A DNA stretch of 37,500 nt from Cristatella mucedo (taxonomy: Eukaryota > Bryozoa > Phylactolaemata > Cristatellidae). Each line of letters begins with the position of its first letter. The first letter of the stretch is position 1. The DNA is taken from positions 1,965,001 through 2,002,500 of the forward strand of contig WPIO01000032.1 of the NCBI GenBank assembly GCA_009760855.2, in the 5' to 3' direction. Below, piece after piece: positions 1-9,647 of this stretch. Under the pieces are notes generated by a model. The model did not search any database, was not told where the DNA came from, and saw only the letters and a program-made list of their open reading frames with translations. The position numbers were made by a program, and so were the translations under genes.

Positions 1-60
1 GTGTGTGTGTGCGCGCGTGTGTGCGCGTGTTCACGCACATGTGTGTGCATGTGTAAGTAG
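1..60. repeat. (TG/CG)n alternating purine-pyrimidine tract
   Basis: A GT-rich tract with GCGC interruptions. It is a degraded dinucleotide microsatellite with Z-DNA potential, and it continues beyond the left edge. Confidence 0.85.
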
Positions 61-239
61 ATACATAATGCAGACTCTCTTGCCTTGCATTGTGAGTGAT
101 GTGTAGTTTTTGAACTTATTGTGTACATTGATCCCAGAAGTTAAAGTGGACCCACACGACTTTGTCAGTACTTTGTGTGGCTGTTATCATCATCTGTGGG
201 CTAGCTTATCCTTGCAGTGCTTAGGGCTGACATCGTGAT

Positions 240-328
240 TCCTTTACAGCATTTGTAAAGTGCCTAAACAAGGATTAAGTTTTCTGAGTGGGCTATGCAA
301 ACATATTATTATTATTATTAATATCATG
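240..328 (+). mobile_element. L2-clade LINE 3' tail, (ATT)n end
   Basis: It carries the local L2 3' signature: gtaaagtgcctaa, then gattaagttttctgag, then gggctatgcaaac, and an (ATT)n run. Only the 3' untranslated end is present. The same stem-loop tail recurs at many sites in this window. Confidence 0.7.
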
Positions 329-334
329 TTCATA

Positions 335-985
335 AAGCCGGCACAAAAATGTGCGCACCCTAGGAACCAACATAAATCTTTAACATTGCAGTGTTTTATT
401 AAGTCCAGGCAAAAAACACCACCGCAGCATAGAATTTATATGAGGGAGTAAAAAGAGTTGCGAATTGTTCCTACTTAATTTAAGTCCTTGGTTAGCTAAT
501 AAGGAAAGAAAAACACTAAAAATTACCTTGTTTGGCAGTTTCTATTGGGTTTGAAAGTAGTTGTGGCTTCAGTGGATTTTGGTAGCACCGTCAGAACACG
601 ACAAAGTTAGAATGTTTAGCTGTGACAAGTATTTCTGTCTCGAAAAATACATCTCTACGACTGTGTGGGGTACTTAAGGAATGGTCAAGGTTTTTGAGAG
701 GACCTGTGTTGGGCATGTGCAAACATAAATAAGCTAGACCTTGTAAGAGACTATGCAAGAAATCGATAGTGCAGTTAGGGCGAAAAACTAGTCAACCATG
801 TTTACTTAAAAAAGAGCTGTGGAACCGCCCAAACTGGCGCAAAAGTTTTGACTAGCATACAAAACTCCAAAACTGTGGTGATTTGCATGTATTAAAAAAG
901 GTTCCATTCAGATTACGAGAAGCTATTGTAATTTCTTACACGCATTTGGCAAACTGAGAGGTCAGACCACGAAAAAAAAAATAAA
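335..985. repeat. Diverged repeat copy related to 23815-24780 (possible DNA transposon)
   Basis: Segments near 340-450 and 560-720 match, in the same order, segments near 23820-23935 and 24060-24130; the second also matches 24560-24735 in reverse complement. The outer end (gccggcacaaaaatgtgcgc) resembles Tc1/mariner-type terminal repeats. No transposase could be read. The classification is a guess; the homology between the copies is visible by eye. Confidence 0.35.
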
Positions 986-1985
986 AAGAATTTTATAACT
1001 CTTTGCTCATATTGGGGAATAGCTGCCGAGACTTGTTTCTGCAAGCAAATAAGGCTGTTGGTTCGGTCGAGCTTTACAGTTTACTGTATTGGAAAACGCG
1101 ATTGGTTGATTTTTTCTTCTTCTTTTACCTCGTCGATTTCTTGTATCTAATTTGAACTGTTTCAACCTAGGTTGAGGCATGCCTCAAGATAGGCATGCCT
1201 CAAACCCGTCATGATTGCTTAGAAAATCGTTGACTCGGCTGTTAAGATCCATTTCTAAGGAGTGGTATACTTGGTGCATCGGTTAATTCTTAGTTAATGG
1301 TGCTGAGGCAATGCTACGAAATTATATCCTTAGAAAATTGCAGTTATGTCGGAGGCCAAAAATAGCCCCAGATACAGCAAAAACACGGTCATTTTGCCTG
1401 TTTTGCACCTTGTAATATTGATTACGAATATTGCTAACTCACTCGAGTCATGTGTTTTGTGATGTTTTGTTGGCAAGTAGTCAATGAAATGCTGAAATAT
1501 TCGAGTCTGTATCTTGATCACTAAGGTGTGCTAAATTGTTTTGCCAGTGCTGTATATAGGGTAGGCTGCGCACCTGACACGATGCCCAGAAGCCAATGAC
1601 ATGACGAAAAATAGATTGAACGGACAAGCCATTGAATAGTGGGCTTACTGTTTTTTGCTAGTGTATACGTTTTATGTTTTTCGTTTCTTTTTTGCATTTC
1701 GAAGGCATGAGTCCTTTTTTGGGCCTACAAGCACACAGCTTGCTGAAGTGCAAGTCTTGCCTTGCCACCTAGCTATCCTAAACAAGTGTTTTATTCACTC
1801 CCGTAGTCGTGAAACCCACCGCATTCTTCCACCACCCGTGCATCTAGCAGTGAATGCCAGATTTGCAGTAGTGAAATAGACTGCAAGCCTATCTCACGAC
1901 ATCTTGATGTAGTTGTCTAGCAGCACTGCCAGCTTGTTCGGCCACAGGTGGGCATCCAAATAAATCTAGCTGGTTCAGCAGCCTC
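986..1985. other. Non-coding stretch, one short palindrome
   Basis: No gene or recognised repeat. TTGAGGCATGCCTCAA at 1172-1187 is a perfect 16-bp palindrome, and 13 bp of it recurs directly after it at 1191-1203. Confidence 0.5.
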
Positions 1986-1989
1986 TTTT

Positions 1990-2140
1990 ATATAGCGGCG
2001 AAAGAGCCTCAAAGGTTATCTATCAACACCGATTGCAGCTGCCCTAAAGGATGGTCTGCAGCAGGATTCGAATCCACGACCTTGGGACCGAGATTGTGAA
2101 GAGCAACCATCTTACCTAGTGTGCCATCACGGCTCATCTG
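1990..2140 (-). mobile_element. tRNA-derived SINE, family II
   Basis: Read on the minus strand it has a tRNA-like head: a gatggcacactaggtaag start, then a B-box-like ggattcgaatcctgc. A body ending in an agcggcg/aaagagcct motif follows. It matches copies at 4110-4295 and 10195-10385. The head resembles a tRNA internal RNA polymerase III promoter but the folded tRNA is not kept, so it is a SINE and not a tRNA gene. Confidence 0.65.
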
Positions 2141-3435
2141 GCCAGCAGTATAAGCTCACCGTGGTAGCCATGGATGGTGGCTAGCTACGGCGTGGCAGCT
2201 AGGCTGGAACGAATCCCACTTTTGCGACTTTAATCAAATCTGTGCAAATGAAAGGAATTCGCTGCTCAACTGGCTGCCAATAGGAACTCTTTTGCAAAGG
2301 CAAATGGCTTAATTCAAGGGTGGTGCTATTATTGACAAGTTAATGAGAGCCACACAAAAAACAGAGAAAATATGGGCAGTAATTATCCCCTGCGGTTGGT
2401 CATCACAGTATTATCATATGAGCATTTGAGCAATAGTAAGCAGTGGTACGCATACGTTGTCTCTAACAAAACTAGTGTGCAATCACTTAGCATGGGAAAT
2501 CCTACATTTGCATGTCAGTGCCTTGTAAATGCTCTTTGAGATTATGCACCACCCGAGAAACTTCAGAATTTGCGTGAACTTTATTGACGATCCTGGAGAA
2601 TTAGTGAGTTTAGTAGTCCTCTGCCGAGCCAACGTTTAGCTGTTCTTATGCTGTTGAGTTTTGCATTTACTGTTGCTGTAAATCACGTGATACACTAGCA
2701 TAGGCTGTGGCCAGAATTTGGTCACAAGCTTGAGAGCAGTTGAAATGACAGTGCCAATAACAGTGCTCTGAAATTGAAATGAGTACAGCCAGCGGTCAGT
2801 CTGCCTGCCGCTTTGTCATCTGTCTGCCAGAGTGGTGCTGCATCCACTCATCTCGTGTATGAGCAGCTGCCACCATCCCCGCCAATGCTCTGCTCACTAC
2901 TTGTTCACTGGTTAGCCGGTTGTCCTAGGGTTGTCTACCCCTTGTCGTTTTTCTTATGGAGATGTCCCCTAGCACCTTTTTTTTGCCAGCTCTCGCGTGA
3001 AAACCATAAAGGAGCCGATATTTTCATCCGACGCCTTTGCTGACGCCGGACTGCACCCTCACTTGGTAGGTTAAAGGATGCGCTATCCGTTATCGTTTTG
3101 TTGGTGGTGGCACATTCATTTTGCTTATTGTCCCTCTGCTTGCACTTGCAGCTGCTGCTCGTTTCCTCCTCAGATCAATCGTACTATCTACTGTCATAGA
3201 TGTGCGCACTAGTGCGCGTATCCGCCCCGCGCCCAACTCACTCGCAGCGCATATGGACTAGGGCGCACTAGCACGAACGAACACCAGAGTGGTTGCATTT
3301 TGAAAAGGCTGAGCCAGAAAAAAAATAAACCAAGGCATGTTGCCTTAATCCTGCCAGAAGTAGGTCAGCCGCCATTTACCAGATGCACGTGGTTCTAGGC
3401 CTGGTTACATAATCTCCGAGTGGGTTATGCCTTTG
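2141..3435. other. Non-coding stretch, nothing recognised
   Basis: Mixed composition, only short chance ORFs, no family match and no convincing exon. Confidence 0.4.
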
Positions 3436-3439
3436 CTTT

Positions 3440-3535
3440 CTTACAGAAGCCTGCCACAGCTTAAACTAACATGAGGATGCTTAGAAGGGGATTAAGTTAT
3501 CTGGAGCTGCACTGTGCAAAGGTCTCATAATAATA
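3440..3535 (+). mobile_element. L2 LINE 3' tail, plus strand
   Basis: A degenerate tail (gcttagaaggggattaagttatctgga) followed by an AT-rich triplet run. The triplet run is shared with, or abuts, the minus-strand L2 tail that starts at about 3525, giving a tail-to-tail pair. Confidence 0.5.
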
Positions 3536-4015
3536 ATAGTAGTAATAAGACATTTGTATAGCACCTTCAGAGAAATAAATGTCTCGCCAGGAAATTTATA
3601 TATGCTGGAATGAAAGCGTGTCAATAGGATTAGTGATAACTTGCACAGTGGCAGCACACATGAGCGCACAGAGGACAATATACGGGAACCCCAGCAAATG
3701 CTGTGCGCAGCAGGTGTTTTTTGAGCTTCTTTTTAAATGTCAAGTCAGTGGATTTCGAGACGTCAGTCGGGAATTAGCTCCAAGCTTTGGAAGCACACGA
3801 ACTGTCGGCACGGTCTCCAGAGGATTTGATGTTGATTCGAAGCACAGCTAAACGACTTGATTAAGAAGAGTGGGTTGAACGATGCCAAGCCTGATTTAGA
3901 AGTAGTACAGATAAGTATGCTGCAAGTGAGGGATAGCACACCTGGAAGTCGATACATTGCTTGAGGCAGAGCCAGTGTAATGCAGAGGACTGAGCCTAAT
4001 GTCGTAACTGTAGCG
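3525..4015 (-). mobile_element. L2 LINE 3' fragment, minus strand
   Basis: It begins with the (AAT)n complement of the L2 tail and continues through the 3' UTR into the degraded end of the coding region. Words shared with other copies here include gatgtcagtcgg, agctccaagctttgg and aatgctg. No open frame survives. Confidence 0.65.
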
Positions 4016-4109
4016 TTCACGATTGTTATTATTGGTTTCGTAGCACCAATAACTTGTCTCCAAGAGGACTAAAAGTAGTAGAAATAGGCCATTTATAGGG
4101 CTGGGACAC

Positions 4110-4295
4110 CCTGTTTAAAAAATTACTAGCTGATTTAACAGCTTTTTTTGTACAGAGACATGAGAGCCTTTACGGCTATCACCGCTGCTTGCAGCGGCGA
4201 TAAAGAATCGCCCCACCGCAGGATTCGAACCCATGACCTAGGGGCCGAGGTCGTGAAAAGCAACCGGCTTACCTAGTGTGCCATCACGAAACTGC
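4110..4295 (-). mobile_element. tRNA-derived SINE, family II
   Basis: The best-kept copy of the family. On the minus strand it reads cgtgatggcacactaggtaa, then a B-box-like gggttcgaatcctgcggtgg, then a gattctttatcgccgctgca body, then an agctgttaaatcagctagta end. The conserved body forms a small inverted repeat (gccgctgcaagcagcggtg). Confidence 0.72.
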
Positions 4296-4949
4296 CTTAC
4301 TTAGTGTGTCGTCAGGCTCACCAAACAGAGCCACTATATACACTGAATGTAGCTTCACCAACTGTCAACTTTCTAGAGCACTTTCCGTACACTCAGTGAA
4401 AGTATTTGAATGTTGTCACCCAATCCACCCGACAGCATGTTCAGCTTGCTGCAGTGTCACTGCCACCACTTTCACCATCGGGTAAGGCCTCGTTGTGGCT
4501 AAGTGGAAAATGCAGAGCCTCCTAAGGTCTGGTTTGGTCGTGTTTTGTGGGTAGGCAAGGGGCAGGCGTATTGTCGAAAAGCTAAGTGAGCCTGACTAGG
4601 GGAGGGCTAGCCTGCACTGCTCATCCCCCCTGCATGCCATCAAGTTCTCCTCCTTTCAAGCCCTCACGTAGCATCGGCATTCTTCTCTTGCTTGGCAACT
4701 AACAAGTTGGCCGGCCTTTGTACACATCGTAACTAGTAAGGAAAGTTGCTTACTCCGAAATTCCTTTTTCAATGCTACTCTTTCCATCCTGATTATCATA
4801 TTGCCTAAAAATCCATACTCTCATAGCCACTGCCGTGTTATTTTCTATGGCAGTGCCTAGGAAAATGATGTACCAAGTTTTATGCTCTCCAGTGCAAATA
4901 GCTGCTTACCACAGGGTGACTGCTGGCTAGTAGTATGCTTGACAGCTCG

Positions 4950-5165
4950 TAGATGTGCCGGGTACCGGCTTTATTGCATGTTGACCCTGTGCATGTCACC
5001 TCTAACCATGCTATTCTTGTTGGCATTATTAATGCAATTATTAACTGTATGATCATGCTTTCTTTACAGCATATGTACCATATGTACAAGTACCTAGAAA
5101 GGGATTAAATTATTCGAGGGTGCTATAAAAATCCATGATTATTGTAACTCTTATTATTATCGTCG
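4950..5165 (+). mobile_element. L2 LINE 3' end, plus strand
   Basis: Contains the L2 3' UTR words catgttgaccctgtgcatgt and cacctctaaccatg, then gtacctagaaagggattaa and an imperfect (ATT)n end. The same order is seen near 18055-18230. Confidence 0.7.
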
Positions 5166-5169
5166 CTGC

Positions 5170-6380
5170 CACGCATCACGGACTGATTGGTCGATATGTC
5201 AATTTTTGAGCATATACTATTGACACTTAAATCCTTCGAAGAGTGCTAGCACCCTGCCAGCGCTGCATGTAGTCTAGCTGATGGCTAATGCAAGCGTTTT
5301 GTTTAATGCAAACTATAAAAGCAGTATACAAAGCTTGGGGTCTTGTACTATTCTGAACGTTTATAGAGGATAAAGAGAGAGTTAGTCACTTGCATCTTGT
5401 TTTGGGATCTTTCTTTCTTAGACCATTTCGGTAGTTCACACACGGCCAGAGATCATATTTCTTTTATACTTAAAAATAAAAACTTCACTGTTTTGTTGTT
5501 TGTAGCACGAGAAAGGCTGCTAGATGGAATCAGCCTGTTCTAAAATAGAATCCGACATGTTTTGCCAGCTAATGCTTCAGTGGTTTCTAGCTTGGCAGAT
5601 ATCGTGCAGTAGTAGAGACATTCTTGGTTGATGAGATGAAGAAGAAAATAAAAGTTGAACAGCTGGTAGAAGAAATCTAGAGCTGTGTTGCAGTGGCCGA
5701 TCTGCACTGCTCCTCTAGTGTATAGCCATCACTACCTTCTGTACGCTTGCATCTCTTCTGTTCTGTGCCCAGCAACATGCCACATGAGCCCTTACTTGAG
5801 AGAAATCACATTTTAAAGCCAGAAACACGAGAATCGTGGCAACTCTACCTATACCTACCTAGGGTATATAATCAAAAAAGAGCAATACAGGCTGGGCTGA
5901 ATGTACACGTTCCAAGTCAGCCTTTGATAATGGCTGGAGCAAGCAGCACTCCTCAGCAAATTAGCTGCCAAGACTTGATGCAGAGCAGGAGCAGCTGATC
6001 TCGAACTGTTTGGCTGTCATTTGTCTGGCAATTTCTGATGCTATGCTTTCTGAGCCGTGTCGTGGAGCCTGTGCCTTGTAAAGAGCTCTGGGCGCAGAGC
6101 CCGACCTCGCCATCACAATCGAGTGCAGGCGCTGAGTGGAGGGGGGCATACCTTGTTCCTCGATCGGGTGAGCGTTGCTTAAGGCTTGCAGTGGCCTGCT
6201 CCCGGGAGGTCCCCAGAAAGTCAGTCAGCAGTGTGGTTAGTGCTGTGCAAGATCTTCTGGAATGTGCCCCTTCGTGTTCCCCTTAAATATAATATCTGTA
6301 TTATTTCCAGGCCTCTCGGGCAGGCTCTGTGTGTGCAAAGTGATCGAGATCCGGCGTGGCCTGCGGTATGCAAATCTGGC
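5170..6380. other. Non-coding stretch, nothing firmly recognised
   Basis: AT-rich up to about 6000 and GC-richer from 6050 onward. The GC-rich part could hide N-terminal exons of the helicase gene, because that region of the family is poorly conserved. I saw no segment I could align. Confidence 0.35.
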
Positions 6381-6383
6381 TGG

Positions 6384-6446
6384 CGTGCTTGTATCAGATG
6401 GAAGCGTGCTTGTATTGGATGGAAGCGTGCTTGTATCGGATGGAAG
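6384..6446 (+). repeat. 21-bp tandem repeat, three copies
   Basis: Three direct copies of a 21-bp unit (cgtgcttgtatcggatggaa plus g), differing by two bases, with a fourth partial copy after it. In one frame each unit gives ACIGWKR, but this is not part of a supported gene. Confidence 0.85.
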
Positions 6447-6635
6447 CGTTCGTGCTCACAGCATAGCAGTGCACAAAGCGAAAGCGGCCATTCGTATGCC
6501 TTGCTGCTTGGTCCATGGGTCTCCTGTGTCTGCTGCTGCTGCTGCGCCTGCGCAGTCGCAAGTGCCTGCCTCGGATCGTCGTCCTGGTGGGGACTGTCGG
6601 AGTGCATGCCGTGCTGCCTTAACTCTGATGTGCAG

Positions 6636-6716
6636 GCCATGGTCGCCGGCGATCTGGCGCCGCTAGTGAGCTCTGCTTCTTTCCAAGCGCTAGCGCACCA
6701 CTCTTCTTTTCCTCTT
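6636..6716 (+). CDS. DDX31: Possible exon before the Q motif of the DDX31-like gene
   Basis: This is a weak candidate. A good acceptor (ctctgatgtgcag) ends at 6635, and the frame that follows reads AMVAGDLAPLVSSASFQALA. It resembles the DDX31 segment just before the Q motif, where a Ser/Ala-Phe-x-x-Leu pattern is expected about 24 residues ahead of the MTxVQ motif. Ending at 6716 gives phase 0 and restores that spacing to 25 residues. It would require a 45-nt intron (6717-6761) with a poor GTTGTC donor. The ATG at 6639 lies in an excellent initiation context (gccATGG), so this could also be an internal or alternative start. The same frame hits TAG at 6759-6761, exactly at the next acceptor, so a splice or a different upstream exon is needed. 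Confidence 0.35.
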
Positions 6717-6761
6717 GTTGTCCGTCGGTTACGCGATTCCACGGCATTGACATCCATGTAG

Positions 6762-6876
6762 GTCGCTTGCCTTGAAAATCGGCTACGAGTCGAGCGGATG
6801 ACCCTAGTCCAGCAGCGAGCGATGCCCGCGATCATGGCCGGCAGAGATGCACTCATCAAGTCGCAGACCGGTTCAG
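6762..6876 (+). CDS. DDX31: DDX31-like exon 1 of those firmly placed: Q motif and first half of motif I
   Basis: The exon starts after the acceptor ccatgtag, phase 0, and ends at G|gtacgt in phase 1. It reads LENRLRVERMTLVQQRAMPA and then GRDALIKSQTGSG. The TLVQ segment is the Q motif, which contacts the adenine of ATP; SQTGSG is the first part of the Walker A (motif I), from codon 6861. The split glycine codon is completed by the next exon. An in-frame TAG immediately before 6762 rules out continuous reading from upstream, so the 5' end is a splice site, not a start codon. The segment matches the DDX31 family closely (MTxVQ, IP-like, GRDALxxSQTGSGKT). Confidence 0.85.
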
Positions 6877-7229
6877 GTACGTGTCTGCTGGCTCCACGTG
6901 CGCCTACCCCTTTCCGCTTGAGCGTTTGCATTTCGGGCAGTGGCACGCTGCTTGCGTTTGGGCATCCAATATGCATGGCCAAGGTGCTCTGTAGGATTGT
7001 GCCATCAAACGGGACTTGCCGTCGCCACCGCTGGCCTCCTGCAGGCATCGTGTACGCGGACGTTGGATGACGCGAGCGCGGAGGCGGTGGCACTTTGCTT
7101 GTGCGTCCAGTTGACTGCCGAAGACATTTTTTTAATTTTTATTCTATTAGGACAGCTGTCGCTGTTGTCGGCAAATAATAGTGCTTGCCCATGGCCGGCC
7201 TGCCGCTGTCATTGCCTGCGCGCTTCCAG

Positions 7230-7384
7230 GCAAGACACTCGCCTACGCCCTGCCCGTGGTGCAGGCGCTCCGAGACCTCGAGAGTCCGCGCCTCTGCCGA
7301 GCGGACGGCGTGCACGCGCTCGTGCTGGTGCCCACGCGTGAGCTCGCCCTGCAGACCCTGCAAGTTTTTCAGCAACTGCTGCAG
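7230..7384 (+). CDS. DDX31: DDX31-like exon 2: motif I end and motif Ia
   Basis: The acceptor cgcttccag ends at 7229 and the donor CAG|gtaacc starts at 7385. The exon enters in phase 1 and leaves in phase 0, 155 nt. With the previous G it completes GKTLAYALPVVQALRDLES, then continues with ALVLVPTRELALQ. GKT is the Walker A lysine/threonine that binds ATP phosphates. PTRELALQ at 7331-7354 is motif Ia, which binds RNA. GC-rich codon use contrasts with the flanking introns. The linker between the two motifs keeps the family's length with no insertion. Confidence 0.93.
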
Positions 7385-7577
7385 GTAACCGCTGCCACTG
7401 CCGCCCTGTGCTGCTGCTGCTGCCCTCCCTCCCTTGCCAGTGCTTCTTTTATTGGTGGTGCGCCAGGTAGATTTCGGTGTTTTCTGGTGACTTGCTTTGC
7501 CCTTCGGCTTGCAGACGTCGCATTGGCCCATGCGACTCAGCAACCGGCTGCTGCAGGTTTTTGTTTTTGTCATGCAG

Positions 7578-7642
7578 GCAAACGTGTGGATAGTGGCTGG
7601 CTGTGTCATTGGTGGCGAAGGAAAGAAAGCCGAGAAAGCTAG
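7578..7642 (+). CDS. DDX31: DDX31-like exon 3: GG-motif region
   Basis: A short exon of 65 nt after the acceptor tgtcatgcag, ending AG|gtgagc. It enters in phase 0 and leaves in phase 2. It reads ANVWIVAGCVIGGEGKKAEK followed by AR. The glycine pair at 7611-7616 is the GG motif of domain 1. The GGExKKxEKAR pattern is characteristic of DDX31/Dbp7, where it is followed by LRKG; the next exon supplies exactly that. The correct frame differs from the longest open frame over this stretch, so frame-only gene finding would miss it. Confidence 0.92.
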
Positions 7643-7942
7643 GTGAGCAGCCCTGCGGCACGAGCAGCTCTGCTCACCTAGCTTAGCTACTAGACCCAAG
7701 CTGCAGAGAGACTGCGAGACTCCAATCGGTGCCGTTGTGACTGCCGTTGTGCTGCTGTAGCTGCTTATACCATGGCAGCATAGCTCTTTTCCTTCGGCGG
7801 CTGCTGCTGCTGCGGCCGTTCCTCGGTCTTTGCCCAGCGGCAAAGTGCTCGAAGTGCTTAGCTACCCGGGTCGTGGACTGCTGGAGTCTTTCGCTGGGCA
7901 ATCATTTACTGTTGCTGCAAGCAGCTAGGAATTATTATATAG

Positions 7943-7944
<2 letters not shown>
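7643..7944. other. 5' part of intron 3
   Basis: Intronic, with gctgct runs. No exon, RNA or mobile element is recognised. Confidence 0.5.

Positions 7945-8012
<68 letters not shown>
7945..8012. repeat. (AT)34 microsatellite
   Basis: A perfect AT dinucleotide run, self-complementary and able to extrude as a cruciform. Confidence 0.97.
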
Positions 8013-8014
<2 letters not shown>

Positions 8015-8087
8015 TAGAGGAGAGCAGGGGTGAAATCCATCATTACTGTACTAAAGGTACAGGCACGGGGGGGGGTGTCTATAATAT

Positions 8088-8225
8088 ATAGAATTAATCT
8101 GTATAGCAACCTAAGAGAACTCCATGTCCATACAGGTGCTTCACATATTCAGACGGGCTCGAGCCAAATACCTTGGTCTTTAAGTGAGCACCTTACTCCT
8201 AGGTCAAAATATGGCTCTTGGCTGG
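8088..8225 (-). mobile_element. tRNA-derived SINE, family I (diverged)
   Basis: On the minus strand a diverged tRNA-like head is followed by ggctcgagcc, then gaagcacctg, a gagttctctta segment and gctatacag. This is the family I order, with the L2-like tail. Matches copies at 14455 and 26745. Confidence 0.6.
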
Positions 8226-8274
8226 TGTAGTGTTGGCTGTGGTATGGTCACCACCTTGATCTTCTCTCAGGAGT

Positions 8275-8457
8275 TTCATAATAATACTGGTAATAATAAG
8301 ACAGTCTTATATTTCTCCAAGAGAACTAAATCTCGTTAAAGGCACTTAACATGTACTCCAAACAAAGCATGTTAATTAGCTAGTGATAACGTGCACGGTG
8401 TCATCACGCATGTGCACTGAAGGACAATTCAAATGGACCCAGCAAATGCTGCAGCTA
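8275..8457 (-). mobile_element. L2 LINE 3' fragment, minus strand
   Basis: The (AAT)n complement is followed by the tail complement (gagaactaaatctcg) and 3' UTR words such as gtgataacgtgcacggtgtc and acccagcaaatgctg. It ends abruptly at an (AT)n run. Confidence 0.65.
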
Positions 8458-8458
8458 G

Positions 8459-8485
8459 ATATATATATATATATATATATATATA
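8459..8485. repeat. (AT)13 microsatellite
   Basis: A short AT run at the junction between the L2 fragment and the palindromic leader of the 12-bp satellite. Confidence 0.9.
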
Positions 8486-8502
8486 GTAATATAATCGTGA
8501 TT

Positions 8503-8554
8503 ATTATTGCAGCAATTATTGCAGCGATAATCGCCGCAATAATTGCTGCAATAA

Positions 8555-8555
<1 letters not shown>
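8503..8555. repeat. Near-perfect palindrome made of satellite units
   Basis: Arms of about 26 bp. The left arm has gcagcaattattgcagcgat and the right arm is its complement with one mismatch, meeting with essentially no spacer at gcgataatcgc. The arms are head-to-head copies of the satellite core. Confidence 0.85.
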
Positions 8556-8592
<37 letters not shown>

Positions 8593-8613
8593 AATTATTG
8601 CAGCAATTATTGC
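8536..8613. repeat. 22-bp perfect inverted repeat around (AT)n
   Basis: gcaataattgctgcaataat plus tc at 8536-8557 is the exact reverse complement of 8592-8613. The loop is an AT run of about 33 bp. The left arm overlaps the right arm of the preceding palindrome. Confidence 0.9.
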
Positions 8614-9410
8614 GGCGATTATTGCTGCGATTATTGTACCGATTATTGCCGCGATTATTGTGCGATTATTGCAGCGATTATACGATTATTGCAGCAATTA
8701 TTGCCGCGATTATTGCAGTGATTATTGCAGCGATTATTGCAGTGATTATTGCAGCGATTATTGCCGCGATTATTGCCGTGATTATTGTCGCGATTATCGC
8801 AGCGATTGTTGCTGTGATTATTGCAGTGATTATTGCAGCGATTATTGTCGCGATTATTGTACCGATTATTGTACCGGTTATTGCTGCGATTATTGCCGCG
8901 ATTATTGTACCGATTATTGCCCCGATTGTTGTACCGATTATTGCCGCGATTATTGCAGCGATTTTGGCTGCGATTATTGCAGCGATTTATGCTGCGATTA
9001 TTGCAGTGATTATTGCAGTGATTATTGCAGCGATTATTGTACCGATTATTGCCGTGATTATTGTCGCGATTATCGCAGCGATTATTGCTGTGATTATTGC
9101 TGCGATTATTGTACCGATTATTGCCCCGATTATTGTACCGATCGTTGTCGCGATTATTGCAGCGATTTTGGCTGCGATTATTGCAGCGATTATTGCAGTG
9201 ATTATTGCAGCGATTATTGTACCGATTATTGCTGTGAATATTGTCGCGATTATCGCAGCGATTATTGCTGTAATTATTGCTGCGATTATTGCAGTGATTA
9301 TTGCAGCGATTATTGTACCGATTATTGTCGCGATTATCGCTGCGATTATTGCAGCGACTATTTCTGCGATCATTGCAGCGATTATTGCTGCGACTATTGC
9401 CGCGATTATT
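8593..9410. repeat. 12-bp satellite array, block 1 (about 68 units)
   Basis: Tandem units of the form G(C/T)GATTATTG(C/T)N. The core GATTATTG is nearly invariant and changes cluster at the other four positions, with variants such as gattattgtacc. Higher-order repetition is visible: about 85 bp starting near 9025 recurs 180 bp later (15 units) with few changes, and other segments recur at 204 bp (17 units). The array keeps long open frames on both strands because the unit length is a multiple of three and few variants create stops. Confidence 0.95.
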
Positions 9411-9647
9411 TGCGCCTTCCCTCGAGAATTCCAATGATCTGGAAATCAAACTGCGAGCCGAGCTCTCAGCTCCCGGCGGCGGAAGCTGAGAGCTCTGCGA
9501 ACGCACGAAGCGACGGAGGAGAAAGAGGAGCTGAACAGCCGCTGCCGAGTAGCCCTAAGCCGTGCGACAGTTTAGTGCACTCGGCAAAGCGAGCTAGTGA
9601 CCATCGATGCCCTGACGCAGTACGCTCGCCGTACGGTCCGAGCCGAA
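9411..9647. other. Unique spacer between satellite blocks, with a hairpin
   Basis: A GC-richer unique sequence of about 237 bp between two blocks of the same satellite. It holds a perfect 12-bp stem, GAGCTCTCAGCT at 9460-9471 and its complement at 9484-9495, with a 12-nt GC loop. No gene match. Confidence 0.75.

Noticed and set aside
6221-7093. 290-codon minus-strand ORF
   Set aside because: It overlaps the firmly placed plus-strand helicase exon 1 and has no recognisable domain; a GC-rich antisense shadow.
7139-7843. 234-codon minus-strand ORF
   Set aside because: Antisense to helicase exons 2 and 3; no domain.
8593-9410. CRISPR-like array
   Set aside because: Units are 12 bp with no spacers, and the genome is eukaryotic.
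8655-9506. 283-codon minus-strand Asn/Arg-rich ORF and 279-codon Ala/Ile ORF (8598-9437)
   Set aside because: Both are explained by a 12-bp tandem repeat that rarely makes stops in these frames.
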